Shown: positions 53,866 to 62,826, numbered from the stretch's first letter. The stretch is DNA of 64,000 nucleotides from Actinoplanes sp. N902-109 (GCF_000389965.1 NC_021191.1:1427501-1491500), one strand, 5' to 3'. Notes: generated by a model not told the origin, from the letters alone. A program made the numbers and translations.

Positions 53866-54906
53866 ATGGCTGTTCTCCGGGTGCGTGGGCCGGCTCTGCC
53901 CGACGGCGAGGTGCTGGATCTGTGGGCGGACGGCGACCGGTGGACCACCGAGCCGGTGCCGGGGGCCGAGCTGATCGAGGGCTGGCTGCTGCCCGGGCTG
54001 GTGGACGCGCACACCCATCCGGGGGCCGAGCAGATCGGTGATCCGCTCGACGACCGGATCCTGCGCGACGACCTGCACCGGACGGTCGACAGCGGGGTGA
54101 CCTTCATCCGTTCGCCGGGGCTGGCCGGTGAACCGCCGGACTGGTTCGGCCAGGACCCCGATGTGCCGCGGGCGGTGCACGCCGGGCCGTGGATCGCCCA
54201 GTTCGGACAGTTCTTCGACGGCTGGGGGCGCCGGGCCGGGCACGCCGAGCTGCCGGAGCTGGCCGCCGCGCAGGCCGCCCGCACCGGATGGGCGAAGATC
54301 ATCGCCGACTGGAGGGCGGGCGACGAGCCGGTACCGCTCGACGTGCTGTGCCGGATCGTCGAGCGGGTCCATGCCGTCGGTGGCCGCGTGGCGGTGCATT
54401 CCCAGAAACCGTTCGGGGGTACGAACGCAGTGCGGGCCGGTGTCGACTCGATCGAGCACGGCGAGGGGCTCGACCCGGCACTGCTCGCCGACATGGCAGC
54501 CCACGGCATCGCTTTCACCCCGACGCTGTCGGTGTTGCTGAGCAGCGTCGACGCCATTCGCGCCCGGGCGGACAGCCCCGCGCGGCGGGCGACGCTGACC
54601 GCGCGGCTGGCCCATCCGGGGCTGACCGCAGCCGCCGCCGAGGCCGGCGTCACCCTGCTCGCGGGCACCGACACCCGGCCGATGGGCGGCATCGCCACCG
54701 AGGTGCGGGCGATGGTCGCGGCGGGGGTGCCGGCACACACCGCGCTCGGTGCCGCGTCCTGGACAGCGCGGGCCTATCTCGGGCTGCCGGGGCTCGAACC
54801 CGGTGCCCCCGCGGATGCCGTCGTGTATCGAGCTGATCCCCGTACGGGCCTGGCCGAGCTCGACCACCCGCAAGCGGTCGTCATCCGCGGGGTACGGGTG
54901 CGCTGA
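53866..54906 (+). CDS. Amidohydrolase-family protein
   Basis: The 346-aa product is a metal-dependent TIM-barrel hydrolase: DAHTHPG (about 47-53, metal histidines), TGWAKIIADWRAG (possible carboxylated Lys), VAVHSQKP, SIEHGEGLDPALLADMAA, and LLAGTDTRPMGGI (catalytic Asp). It resembles imidazolonepropionase/prolidase-like amidohydrolases of unknown substrate. The start is leaderless. Confidence 0.9.
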   Translation: MAVLRVRGPALPDGEVLDLWADGDRWTTEPVPGAELIEGWLLPGLVDAHTHPGAEQIGDPLDDRILRDDLHRTVDSGVTFIRSPGLAGEPPDWFGQDPDVPRAVHAGPWIAQFGQFFDGWGRRAGHAELPELAAAQAARTGWAKIIADWRAGDEPVPLDVLCRIVERVHAVGGRVAVHSQKPFGGTNAVRAGVDSIEHGEGLDPALLADMAAHGIAFTPTLSVLLSSVDAIRARADSPARRATLTARLAHPGLTAAAAEAGVTLLAGTDTRPMGGIATEVRAMVAAGVPAHTALGAASWTARAYLGLPGLEPGAPADAVVYRADPRTGLAELDHPQAVVIRGVRVR

Positions 54907-55674
54907 CTACCAGCGCCGCGGGGAACCGCCGCGGTCGCGGATGGTCGCCCACACCACCTTGCCGCCGGCCGTGCGCATCGCTCCCCAGGCCATCGCGTCG
55001 GCGTCCACCACCAGCAGGCCGTGCCCCCGTTCGTCGAGCGGGCGGCCGGTGATGACCGGGGCCAGCGCCCGCACGTGCGGCAGCGCCGGGTCGTGGTCAC
55101 GCACGGCCAGGTGCAGCGCGCCGCCGCGGCGCGAGACCGAGACGTCCATCTCCGTACGGGCGTGTTCGATGGCGTTCCCCACCAGCTCGGACATCACCGC
55201 CCGGCCGGGGTGCAGCAGGCTCGGCAGCTGCCACTGATGGCATGCCTCCCCGACGAGGTTGCGGGCGGCACTGGACGATTCCGGCGCCGGGGGCAGGGAC
55301 AGCCGGATGGGCCGGGCCGGGGTGCGCCGCGAGGTGAGGAACTGCCGGGCCGCGTCGACCGTCGGGAACACGTCCGGCAGGCGGGTGCGCAGCGGGCTGT
55401 CCGGTGTCAGGCACACTGCCAGCCGTACGGATGCGGCAGCGTGCAGCAAGGTCGGAACGCTCTCGCCCGCGGGGTCCGCCAGCTCGCGCAGATCCGCGAC
55501 GATGCTGTCCGGGCATTCCGCGAGGCACTGCCGGAAGGTCCGGGTCAGGGCCGCCGCGAGCGGTACGTCCCACCGGCCCCGCACCACCACGTCGATCATC
55601 GCGCCGTCGATGTCGCTGGTGACGCGGACATCGGTGGCCCGGCTGTCGAAGAGGTACGGGGATGCATCCGGCAT
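54907..55674 (-). CDS. STAS-like plus HATPase_c (anti-sigma kinase type) protein
   Basis: The 255-aa product has an N-terminal STAS-like half (IDVVVRGRWDVPLAAALTRTFRQCLAECPDSIVADLRELADPAGESVPTLLHAA) and a C-terminal RsbW-like HATPase (N box GRAVMSELVGNAIEHARTEM; G box DERGHGLLVVDADAMAWGAM). It extends the partner-switching theme of 13947-18185. AGGAGG lies about 8 nt before the ATG. Its stop abuts the convergent amidohydrolase gene. Confidence 0.85.
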   Translation of the reverse strand: MPDASPYLFDSRATDVRVTSDIDGAMIDVVVRGRWDVPLAAALTRTFRQCLAECPDSIVADLRELADPAGESVPTLLHAAASVRLAVCLTPDSPLRTRLPDVFPTVDAARQFLTSRRTPARPIRLSLPPAPESSSAARNLVGEACHQWQLPSLLHPGRAVMSELVGNAIEHARTEMDVSVSRRGGALHLAVRDHDPALPHVRALAPVITGRPLDERGHGLLVVDADAMAWGAMRTAGGKVVWATIRDRGGSPRRW

Positions 55675-55780
55675 CGCGGGGCCTCCTGCCGAACGACCAT
55701 CGGGTGCCAGAAGTCTCAGACCTCCGCCCGGGGCGGTCAACGCCCGGGTCACCTCATCGGGTTAGGCCGATCGGCGGGGA

Positions 55781-55810
55781 TTGACATGCAGGCAAATGCC
55801 TGCCTAACGT
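55781..55810 (+). promoter_or_regulatory. Promoter with embedded operator for the ArsR-AHSA1 gene
   Basis: TTGACA (55781-55786) and TAACGT (55805-55810) are 18 bp apart, and the ATG starts 5 nt later, so the mRNA is leaderless. The spacer is filled by GCAGGCA-AA-TGCCTGC (55788-55803), a perfect dyad; repressor binding would block polymerase directly. Confidence 0.85.
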
Positions 55811-55815
55811 GCCGT

Positions 55816-56562
55816 ATGGACGAGGTCTTCCGCGCGCTCGCCGATCCCACCCGCCGGCGGCTGCTCGACCGGCTGCGCGAAGGCAACGGCCGGACCCTCG
55901 GCGAGCTGTGCGAACCCCTTGCCATGACCCGGCAGTCGGCAACCCAGCACCTCGGGGTGCTGGAGGCTGCCAACCTGATCAGCGTGGTCCGGCGGGGCCG
56001 GGAGAAGCTGCACTACCTCAACCCGGTGCCGCTGCACGAGCTCCAGGAACGCTGGATCGACACGTTCGAGCGGCCGCGGTTGCGGGCGCTCAGCGCCGTG
56101 AAACGCCGAGCGGAGGGCACCGTGAGTGACCGGCCTGCATACGTCTATGTCACCTACATCCAGAGCACGCCCGAGGCGGTGTGGAACGCCTTGACCGATG
56201 CCGACCTGACCGCCGCGTACTGGGGACACGCCAACGTCTCCGACTGGCAGCCCGGCTCGCGCTGGGAGCACGTACGCACCGACGGCTCCGGCGTCGCCGA
56301 CGTGGCAGGCCGGGTCGTGGTGGCCGAACCGCCCCGGCGGCTGGTCACCACCTGGGCGGACAAGGACGACCACACCCAGGTCACCATCGACATCGAGCCG
56401 TTCCACGACATCGTCAAGCTCACCGTCACCCACGAGAACCTGCCCACCGCCGAGGACGTACAGCTGGTGAGCCGGGGCTGGCCCGCCGTGCTGGCAAACC
56501 TCAAGACGCTGCTGGAGACCGGCAAAGTCCTGTCCCAGGCACCGTGGACGATGCCCGGATGA
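55816..56562 (+). CDS. ArsR-family regulator fused to an AHSA1 (SRPBCC) domain
   Basis: The 248-aa product has an ArsR winged helix (MDEVFRALADPTRRRLLDRLREGNGRTLGELCEPLAMTRQSATQHLGVLEAANLISVVRRGREKLHYL) and, after KRRAEG, an AHSA1/Bet v 1-like ligand domain (VTYIQSTPEAVWNALTDADLTAAYWGHANVSDW...LKTLLETGKV). No metal-binding cysteines are seen, so it likely senses a hydrophobic ligand. In other genomes the two domains are often separate adjacent genes. Probably autorepressed through the dyad upstream. Confidence 0.93.
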   Translation: MDEVFRALADPTRRRLLDRLREGNGRTLGELCEPLAMTRQSATQHLGVLEAANLISVVRRGREKLHYLNPVPLHELQERWIDTFERPRLRALSAVKRRAEGTVSDRPAYVYVTYIQSTPEAVWNALTDADLTAAYWGHANVSDWQPGSRWEHVRTDGSGVADVAGRVVVAEPPRRLVTTWADKDDHTQVTIDIEPFHDIVKLTVTHENLPTAEDVQLVSRGWPAVLANLKTLLETGKVLSQAPWTMPG

Positions 56563-56741
56563 CCCTTCTCGGTGCCACCTTCCTGCCCCGGGTCCCGCCC
56601 GAGCGGCTGCCCGCCGTGGCCCGTGTCGCCGACGAGGCCGGCCTCGACCAGCTCTGGCTCGAGCCGGCCGATGACGACCCGGTGCCGCCGGAGCGGTTCG
56701 TGCGGTTCGCCGCGCACGAGGTCGGCCCGCTCGTCAACTGA
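56559..56741 (+). pseudogene. Remnant of an LLM-class flavin-dependent oxidoreductase (internal deletion)
   Basis: The 60-codon frame overlaps the ArsR-AHSA1 stop (ATGA). Residues 1-35 (MTLLGATFLPRVPPERLPAVARVADEAGLDQLWL) match the N-terminus of luciferase-like oxidoreductases. The next residues (EPADDDPVPPERFVRFAAHEVGPLVN) match the C-terminus. The central ~200 residues, with flavin and substrate sites, are missing in frame. The short chain is unlikely to be active. Confidence 0.7.
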
Positions 56742-57306
56742 GCCGATGGCCGCCGAGCGCACGGGCGCGGACGTGATCGTCGCACCAGGTGTCGCCGACC
56801 AGGAAGCGCTTGGTGCCGACGATCTCGAAGCCCTGCTTGGTGTAGAACTTCGCGGCCCGCACGTTCCGCTGGTTGACGCCCAGCCAGCAGAGCGCCGCGC
56901 CGGTCCCGGCGGCCGCCGTCAGGGTGGCCGTCATCAGCGTCGCGGCGAGCCCGCTGCCGTGCGAGCCGGGCAGCACATAGAACTTGCTCAGCTCGATGGC
57001 ACCGCCACCGCCCGCGAGCCTGGCCGCCGCGGTGTCCACCGTGGCCGCGACCTCCGGGTCGGCGATCGGGCCGCCCACCAGCATCGAATAGCCGACCGGC
57101 TTGCCGTCCTCGGCCGTGATCAACACAATCCGCTGCGGATCCGTGAGGTACGTCTCGAACCGGGCCTGCGACAGGTGCAGCGCGATGAACGCCTCGATGT
57201 CGCTCTGCGCCATGTCCGACGGGGTGGCCAGGCCGAACGTGCGAGCCGCGAGATCGTGCAGTGCGGCCGCGTCCGCCTCGGTCGCCGGCCGGGTGGAGAT
57301 CGCCAT
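56734..57306 (-). CDS. GNAT-family N-acetyltransferase
   Basis: The 190-aa product has the GNAT core (KFYVLPGSHGSGLAATLMTATLTAAAG for acetyl-CoA, NQRNVRAAKFYTKQGFEIVGTKRFLVGD at the C-terminus). A -10 box TACGCT lies 6 nt before the ATG on its strand, so it is probably leaderless. Substrate unknown; the 3' end overlaps the oxidoreductase remnant by 8 nt. Confidence 0.9.
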   Translation of the reverse strand: MAISTRPATEADAAALHDLAARTFGLATPSDMAQSDIEAFIALHLSQARFETYLTDPQRIVLITAEDGKPVGYSMLVGGPIADPEVAATVDTAAARLAGGGGAIELSKFYVLPGSHGSGLAATLMTATLTAAAGTGAALCWLGVNQRNVRAAKFYTKQGFEIVGTKRFLVGDTWCDDHVRARALGGHRLS

Positions 57307-57401
57307 AGTGCCAGCGTAGCCGTCACGGGCGGACGAAACTGGAAAGAGGGTTTAAAGTTTCCGGCGGGCCGGACCGCGGCCTCTACGAGAAGGGCGTAGC
57401 G

Positions 57402-58865
57402 GTGACTAGAGAACTGGGCGATGTCATACCTGTCCCGGGCGAGGTGCGGCCGGACCCGGCCGCTGACTTCACCCTCGATCCCGGTACGACGATAGGCGCG
57501 ACCCCCGGCACGGAAAGGGTGGCCGGGCACCTGGCGGCGGCCCTGCGCCCGGCCACCGGCTTCCCGGTGCCGATCACCCCGGTGGACGGCTCGATCATGA
57601 TGTCCCTCGATCCCGCGCTGGGTGCCGAGGCGTACCGGATCGACGTGACGCCGGAGCGGATCGTGCTCACCGGGGGTGACCCGGCCGGGGCCTTCTATGC
57701 CGTGCAGACGCTGCGCCAGCTGCTGCCCGCCGAGATCCACGCGGGCACGCCGCAGCAGGCCGAGTGGGTCGTGCCGGGCGGTGTGATCGCCGACCGGCCG
57801 CGGTTCGGCTACCGCGGGGCGATGCTCGACGTGGCGCGGCACTTCTTCACCGTCGACGAGGTCAAGCAGTATCTCGACGCGCTCGTCCAGTTCAAGATCA
57901 ACCACCTGCACCTGCACCTGACCGACGACCAGGGCTGGCGGATCGACATCGACAGCTGGCCCAAGCTCACCGCGATCAGCGGCGGGGCGGGCACCGGGGT
58001 CGACGGTGCCGGGCCGGGCTTCTACACGAAGGCGGACTACGCGGAGCTGGTCTCGTACGCGCGGGAACGGTTCGTCACGATCGTGCCGGAGATCGACATG
58101 CCGGGACACGTGAACGCCGCGCAGGTCGCCTATCCCGAGCTGACCGCGGACGGCGTCGCACCGGCGCTGCGCACCGACATCGAGGTCGGCTACAGCTCGC
58201 TGGTGGCCGGCAAGGAAGAGACGTATGCGTTCGCCGACGACGTGCTGCGCGAGATCGCGGCGCTGACCCCGGGGCCGTACGTACACATCGGCGGTGACGA
58301 GGCGCAGGCCACCACCGCCGAGGACTACCGCATGTTCATCGAACGGGTGCTGCCGCTGGTCACCAAGTACGGCAAGCGGCCGATCGGCTGGCACGAGATG
58401 GCCACCGTCGACCTGCCCGCCGACGCCGTCACGCACTTCTGGCGGATCGAGGCGGCCGACGAGGGCACCGCGCGGGCCGCCGCCCGGGGCAACAAGATCA
58501 TCATGTCCCCCGCCGACAAGACCTACCTGGACATGCGGTACGCCGCCGACACCCGGCCCGGGCTGGAGTGGGCCGGGCTGATCGACGTGGCGACGGCCTA
58601 CGGCTGGGACCCGGCCGACCGGCTGCCCGGCGTGGGCGAGGAGGCGCTGCTCGGTGTCGAGGCGCCGCTGTGGTCGGAGACCCTGCGCAGCCTCGCCGAC
58701 GCCTACACCATGACCTTCCCGCGGCTCCCGGCCATCGCCGAGATCGGCTGGTCACCGCGGGAGAGCCACGACTGGGAATCGTTCCGCCGGCGGCTGGCCG
58801 CGTTCGCCCCGCGCTGGCAGCAGCAGGGCATCGCGTTCCACCCGTCCCCGGAGGTCTTCGGCTAA
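57402..58865 (+). CDS. Glycoside hydrolase family 20 beta-N-acetylhexosaminidase, no signal peptide
   Basis: The 487-aa product has the GH20b N-terminal domain (EAYRIDVTPERIVLTGGDPAGAFYAVQTLRQLLP) and the GH20 barrel (RFGYRGAMLDVARHFF, LHLHLTDDQGWRIDIDSWPKL, VPEIDMPGHVNAA, and catalytic HIGGDEA with D-E near 299-300; WSETL). Substrate-assisted hydrolysis of GlcNAc/GalNAc. No export signal is visible, so it acts inside on imported chitobiose or wall fragments. GAGAAGGG lies about 8 nt before GTG 57402. Confidence 0.93.
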   Translation: MTRELGDVIPVPGEVRPDPAADFTLDPGTTIGATPGTERVAGHLAAALRPATGFPVPITPVDGSIMMSLDPALGAEAYRIDVTPERIVLTGGDPAGAFYAVQTLRQLLPAEIHAGTPQQAEWVVPGGVIADRPRFGYRGAMLDVARHFFTVDEVKQYLDALVQFKINHLHLHLTDDQGWRIDIDSWPKLTAISGGAGTGVDGAGPGFYTKADYAELVSYARERFVTIVPEIDMPGHVNAAQVAYPELTADGVAPALRTDIEVGYSSLVAGKEETYAFADDVLREIAALTPGPYVHIGGDEAQATTAEDYRMFIERVLPLVTKYGKRPIGWHEMATVDLPADAVTHFWRIEAADEGTARAAARGNKIIMSPADKTYLDMRYAADTRPGLEWAGLIDVATAYGWDPADRLPGVGEEALLGVEAPLWSETLRSLADAYTMTFPRLPAIAEIGWSPRESHDWESFRRRLAAFAPRWQQQGIAFHPSPEVFG

Positions 58866-60088
58866 GGCACCACGATCCGGACCCCGCTCGCCACGCGGGC
58901 GGGGATCCGGCTCAGATCGATCGACAGGTCCTGCGGCGGCAGGTAGTAATCCAGCCGGGCCAGCCGTTGCACCAGCGTGCCGAGCAGCGCGACGGTGAGC
59001 TGCTCGCCGGGGCAGCGGTGCCCGGTCCGCGGGTCGCCGCCACCCTGCGGGATCAGGTCGAACGCGCCGATCTCGCGGTCGGCGAACCGCTTCGGGTCGA
59101 ACGTGTACGGGTCGCTCCACAGCTGCGGGTCGTGATTCTGGCCGTAGACGTCGAGCAGCACCAGCGAGCCGCTCGGCACCTCCTCGCCGTCGAAGAGCAT
59201 GTGATGGGTGGCCCGGCCGCCGAGGAACGGCGCGAACGGGTAGAACCGCCGGACCTCGTGGACGAACGCATCGGTGACCGCGTCGTCACCGGTGTGCAGG
59301 GCGGCGGCGTGCTGCGGCCAGCGGTCCAGCGCATGCGCCGCGTACGCCACGAACCACGCCACCGCCGTCGCCGGCCGGATGATGTTGAGCAGCTCCACCG
59401 CGGCCGTCCGGGGCTCGAGCGGCCCGCCGTCCTCGTGGAAGAACGCCACCTGGGCCAGCGCGGAATCGGCGGCCACGGTGACCCGCTCGGCCCGCACGTC
59501 CTCGATCAACCCGGCCAGCCAGCGCTCCCGGCGGTGCCGCGCTCGCAATGCGCGCCAGTGCCGCGGGCCGACGGTCGCGAACCCGTCCACCATCGCCACG
59601 AGGTCCGCGGCCAGCCCGGGGATCTCCCGGTCCTCGACCGGTACGCCGGCCCAGCGCGTCACCCCTCGCGCGATGACCCGGGCCGACTCGTCGAACAGGG
59701 TGATCGCGCCGGCCCCCCGCCAGCCGGCCACCGCCTCGTCGAACGCCTCACCGGTCAGCTTGGCGGCCTCGCCCACCCCGTCGCCCGTCAGCAGCGACAC
59801 GAACAGGGCCTTACGGGCGCGGTGCGCGTCCCCGTCGAGCGTGTGCACGGCACCTTTGCCGAACAGGGTGCTGACCACGAGGCTCGGCAAGGCCGTGTGC
59901 CGTTCGAAGTTGCCGGCGGCGTACAGGAACCGGGTCGCCTCCGGGCCGCAGATCGCGAGCGCCGGCTGGCCCATGACCCGCAGGTGCGCCGGCCGCCCAC
60001 CGGCCGCCCGCCGCAGATCGGGCAGCCAGGCATAGCCCTTGACCGCCGCCGCGAGAGTTTGATCAAGCTCAGCCATGCCGGTCTGCAT
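58862..60088 (-). CDS. Cytochrome P450 of the CYP152 (fatty-acid peroxygenase) type
   Basis: The 408-aa product has the CYP152 signatures: IIRPATAVAWFVAYAAHAL (Arg-Pro replacing the usual acid-Thr pair of the I helix, near residue 236), FVHEVRRFYPFAPFLGGRA, and heme loop GGDPRTGHRCPGEQLT (Cys near 358). These enzymes use H2O2 with a fatty-acid carboxylate as co-catalyst, so no redox partner genes are needed and none are present. ATG 60076 is an alternative start. The last 4 nt overlap the convergent GH20 gene. Confidence 0.93.
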   Translation of the reverse strand: MQTGMAELDQTLAAAVKGYAWLPDLRRAAGGRPAHLRVMGQPALAICGPEATRFLYAAGNFERHTALPSLVVSTLFGKGAVHTLDGDAHRARKALFVSLLTGDGVGEAAKLTGEAFDEAVAGWRGAGAITLFDESARVIARGVTRWAGVPVEDREIPGLAADLVAMVDGFATVGPRHWRALRARHRRERWLAGLIEDVRAERVTVAADSALAQVAFFHEDGGPLEPRTAAVELLNIIRPATAVAWFVAYAAHALDRWPQHAAALHTGDDAVTDAFVHEVRRFYPFAPFLGGRATHHMLFDGEEVPSGSLVLLDVYGQNHDPQLWSDPYTFDPKRFADREIGAFDLIPQGGGDPRTGHRCPGEQLTVALLGTLVQRLARLDYYLPPQDLSIDLSRIPARVASGVRIVVP

Positions 60089-60242
60089 CCCCGGAACCGG
60101 GCCGCCGAAACGGTGCGGACCCGGCTGTCGAAAATCTTCCTTAAATCTTGCCGGTGGCGATGTCGATCGTTGACGCAGCTCAGCACCCCGTCGGGTGGAT
60201 CACCGCCGGGGCGGGCGGCGCGGAACCGTCCGGCCCCGCCCC

Positions 60243-60248
60243 TACTCT
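60243..60248 (+). promoter_or_regulatory. -10 box of a possible leaderless promoter for the M48 gene
   Basis: TACTCT ends 7 nt before GTG 60256, supporting this start over the upstream ATG at 60148. Confidence 0.45.
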
Positions 60249-60255
60249 TGCTCAG

Positions 60256-62628
60256 GTGCAGAAGTGGGTATGGACTTCGGCCTCCGCGCTGGCCGGTTTC
60301 CTGGCCGTCGCGGCGCTGCAACTCGCGCTGGTCGTCGTGCCGGTCATGCTGGTGCTCTCGACGCTGCCCGGGTCGGCGGCGCTGCGGATCGGCCTGCCGG
60401 TGTGCATGGCCACCGTCGGGGTGATGGCCTATGCGACCTGGCGGGCCCTGCACACCCGGCGGCCCGAGCCGGTCGGCATCCCGGTGACCCGCCAGGACGC
60501 CCCCGACCTGTGGGCCCTGCTCGACGAGGCGGCCGCCGCCGCGGGCACCCGCACCCCCGACCGGCTGACCATCGTGGCCGACGCCGTGGCCAGGGTCATC
60601 GAACGCACCCGCCTGCTCGGCCTCACCGGCGGACGCCGCGACTTCTACCTCGGGCTGCCGCTGCTACAGGCCTGGGACATCGAGCACCTGCGCGCCGCTG
60701 CCGCCCACGAGCTGGCCCACTTCTCCCCACGCCTGGGCCGGCTGGCCCCGCTGGCCTGGCGCGGCCGCACCGCCGTCGCCCGCGTGGTGCCCCGCATCTC
60801 CCGCCGCAACCCGGCCGGCCCCCTGCTGCGCACCTACGCCAACTTCTACCGCCGCGTCGACGCCCCCTTCACCCGAGCGCAGGAGCTGCAGGCCGACCGG
60901 ATCGCCGCCGAGTTCGCCGGCCCCGCCGCCGCCGCAGCGGTCCTGCGCGACCTCCCCGCCCTCGACGCCGTCCACCGCGTCTTCCACGCCGAGTACCTGG
61001 GCCCCGGCTGGCAGGCCGGGCACGTCCCGGACGACATCTTCGGCGGCTTCCTCCGCGTCCTCTCCGCCCGGGCCGAGGACATCGCCATCCTCCGAGCCCG
61101 CGAGCCCGCCCCGCCCGCCACCTGGGACACCCACCCACCCCGCCAGGAACGCCTGGCCGCCCTCGCCCTGGCGACCGCCACCACGAAGGGGCCGGCCACC
61201 CGGGACGCGACCGGGCCCGCTCCCGCCGATTCCGCACCGGCTGCCCCGGCTCCGGTGCCTTCCTCGTCGGCTGTCTCCTCGTCGGCTCTGTCGTCTTCCT
61301 CTGCCTCGTCTTCCTCTGCCTCGTCTTCCTCTGGCTCGTCGCCGCTTTCGTCGTCGACCGCGCCGGGTGCTGCCGGTTCCGCGCCGGGTTCGTCCGGGTC
61401 TGCGCCGGATCGGCCGGGTGTCGTGCCGCCTTCGGCTGAGGGGCAGGGGGCTTCGTCCGCCGCCAAAAGTCAATCTTCGACGGACGGAGCTCCCGCGGAC
61501 GGGTCGGTGTCTCCTGCGGACGCGACCGAGTCCTCGCTGGCGGGGGCGACTGCTTCCGGAGCGGTGCTGTCTTTCTCCGAGGCCGGAGGTGCGCTTACCG
61601 GCGTGGCCGGCGCGAGCGGCTCCGACGCGGGCGGCACCGGCTCCGACGGGGCCCGGGTCAGCGGCACCGGCGGTGGGTCGGTGGGTCTTGCCGAGCGGGC
61701 GGAGGAGGCGATGCGCCCGATGCCGGGGCGGTCGGCGGGGGCGCGGCCGGCGCTGAGTCTCGTACCCGATCTGCCCGGGCTCGGGCGGGCGTTGCAGCAG
61801 GTCGCCTATCCGCCGCAGGGACGCACCCGGGTGGGCTGGGACGAGTTCTTCGGGGCCGCCCGCACCACGGAGATGCAGCGGGAGGCCGAGTCGGCGCTCA
61901 GCACCCTGTCCCGGGTTGCCGGGAGTCCGGTCACCACCGTGTCCGACGTGCTGGATCTGACGGCGGACGGGCGGTTGCACAAGATCGCCGAGTCGGTCTT
62001 CCCGGGGCTGCCGCCGGACGAGATGACGGCTCGCATCCGGGAGCTGGTGACGCTTCTCCTCGCGCTGGCGGCTTTGCGCAGTGGCGTGGCACGGTGGCGG
62101 CACAGCTGGACCGGCACGGCCGAGCTGGTCGCCGCGGACGGCGCGCATCTCGACCTCGGCGGGGTGGCCGCCCTGGCCGTCGACCAGGCCGGGGTGGGTG
62201 CGGCCCGGGAGCGGCTGGCTGAGCTGGGCATCGACATCGCTGCCGCGCCGTCCGCCGACCTGCCGCCGGCCCGGCCCGAGGTGGTGGGCGGGATCGTCAA
62301 CCTGGTCGTCGACGGGGCGCGCACCGATGTGCTGATCGTCGACACCGGACTCGTGCTGGTGCCGGGGTTGCCGCGGTCGCAGAACGGCTCGGCCAAGCGG
62401 CGGCTCGCGCAGATCGCCGCGGCGGACCCGGCCCGGCCCGGGGCGGAAACCCGGTTCGTGGCGTACGCCGATGTGGTGACAGCCACCCAGGCCAAGCGGC
62501 GGAGCTGGGTGCTCACCATGCGGGACGGCAGCACGCTCAGTGTTCGTGCCGCGCTGGATTCCGATGAGCTGCCGGGTGGTTGGTCCGCTTTCGACGAGGC
62601 GGTGGAATTTCTGACCCGGACCAGATAG
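60256..62628 (+). CDS. M48-family metallopeptidase-like membrane protein with a Ser-rich linker
   Basis: About 790 aa from GTG 60256. Two membrane helices at the N-terminus (ASALAGFLAVAALQLALVVVPVMLVL and the following helix), then an M48 peptidase domain with zinc motif HELAH (about 152-156) and the Glu in AQELQADRIAAEFAG (about 210). From about residue 320 there is a low-complexity linker of Ser, Ala and Pro repeats, then a C-terminal domain of mixed alpha/beta (PLGRALQQVAYPP..., GETRFVAYADVVTATQAKRRSW). Probably a membrane-protein quality-control protease; the C-terminal part is unassigned. Confidence 0.8.
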   Translation: MQKWVWTSASALAGFLAVAALQLALVVVPVMLVLSTLPGSAALRIGLPVCMATVGVMAYATWRALHTRRPEPVGIPVTRQDAPDLWALLDEAAAAAGTRTPDRLTIVADAVARVIERTRLLGLTGGRRDFYLGLPLLQAWDIEHLRAAAAHELAHFSPRLGRLAPLAWRGRTAVARVVPRISRRNPAGPLLRTYANFYRRVDAPFTRAQELQADRIAAEFAGPAAAAAVLRDLPALDAVHRVFHAEYLGPGWQAGHVPDDIFGGFLRVLSARAEDIAILRAREPAPPATWDTHPPRQERLAALALATATTKGPATRDATGPAPADSAPAAPAPVPSSSAVSSSALSSSSASSSSASSSSGSSPLSSSTAPGAAGSAPGSSGSAPDRPGVVPPSAEGQGASSAAKSQSSTDGAPADGSVSPADATESSLAGATASGAVLSFSEAGGALTGVAGASGSDAGGTGSDGARVSGTGGGSVGLAERAEEAMRPMPGRSAGARPALSLVPDLPGLGRALQQVAYPPQGRTRVGWDEFFGAARTTEMQREAESALSTLSRVAGSPVTTVSDVLDLTADGRLHKIAESVFPGLPPDEMTARIRELVTLLLALAALRSGVARWRHSWTGTAELVAADGAHLDLGGVAALAVDQAGVGAARERLAELGIDIAAAPSADLPPARPEVVGGIVNLVVDGARTDVLIVDTGLVLVPGLPRSQNGSAKRRLAQIAAADPARPGAETRFVAYADVVTATQAKRRSWVLTMRDGSTLSVRAALDSDELPGGWSAFDEAVEFLTRTR
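61260..61370 (+). repeat. 18-bp-type Ser/Ala tandem repeat in the M48 linker
   Basis: Repeats such as TCGTCTTCCTCTGCC encode SSSSA units. They are TC-rich on the coding strand, unlike flanking sequence, and probably slippage-prone. Confidence 0.7.
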
Positions 62629-62826
62629 TCGTCCCTTTGAACCGTTGTGCCGGCTCCTCCGTGGAGCTTGGCAGGAGGGTCGCATGGCCGACTCTGCTGT
62701 GGCCGTTGGGTTACCCGCCGTCACAATGGGAGTCGGGCGACATTCGCTTACCGTTCGTGGAAATGGGTAGTGGAACGCCACGCGGACAGGCGAGGATCGT
62801 CGGGACACGGGGGGGAGGGGGCGTCG

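Noticed and set aside
58862..62628. Biosynthetic gene cluster around the P450
   Set aside because: The neighbours are a hexosaminidase and a peptidase; no synthase, carrier protein or tailoring set is visible.
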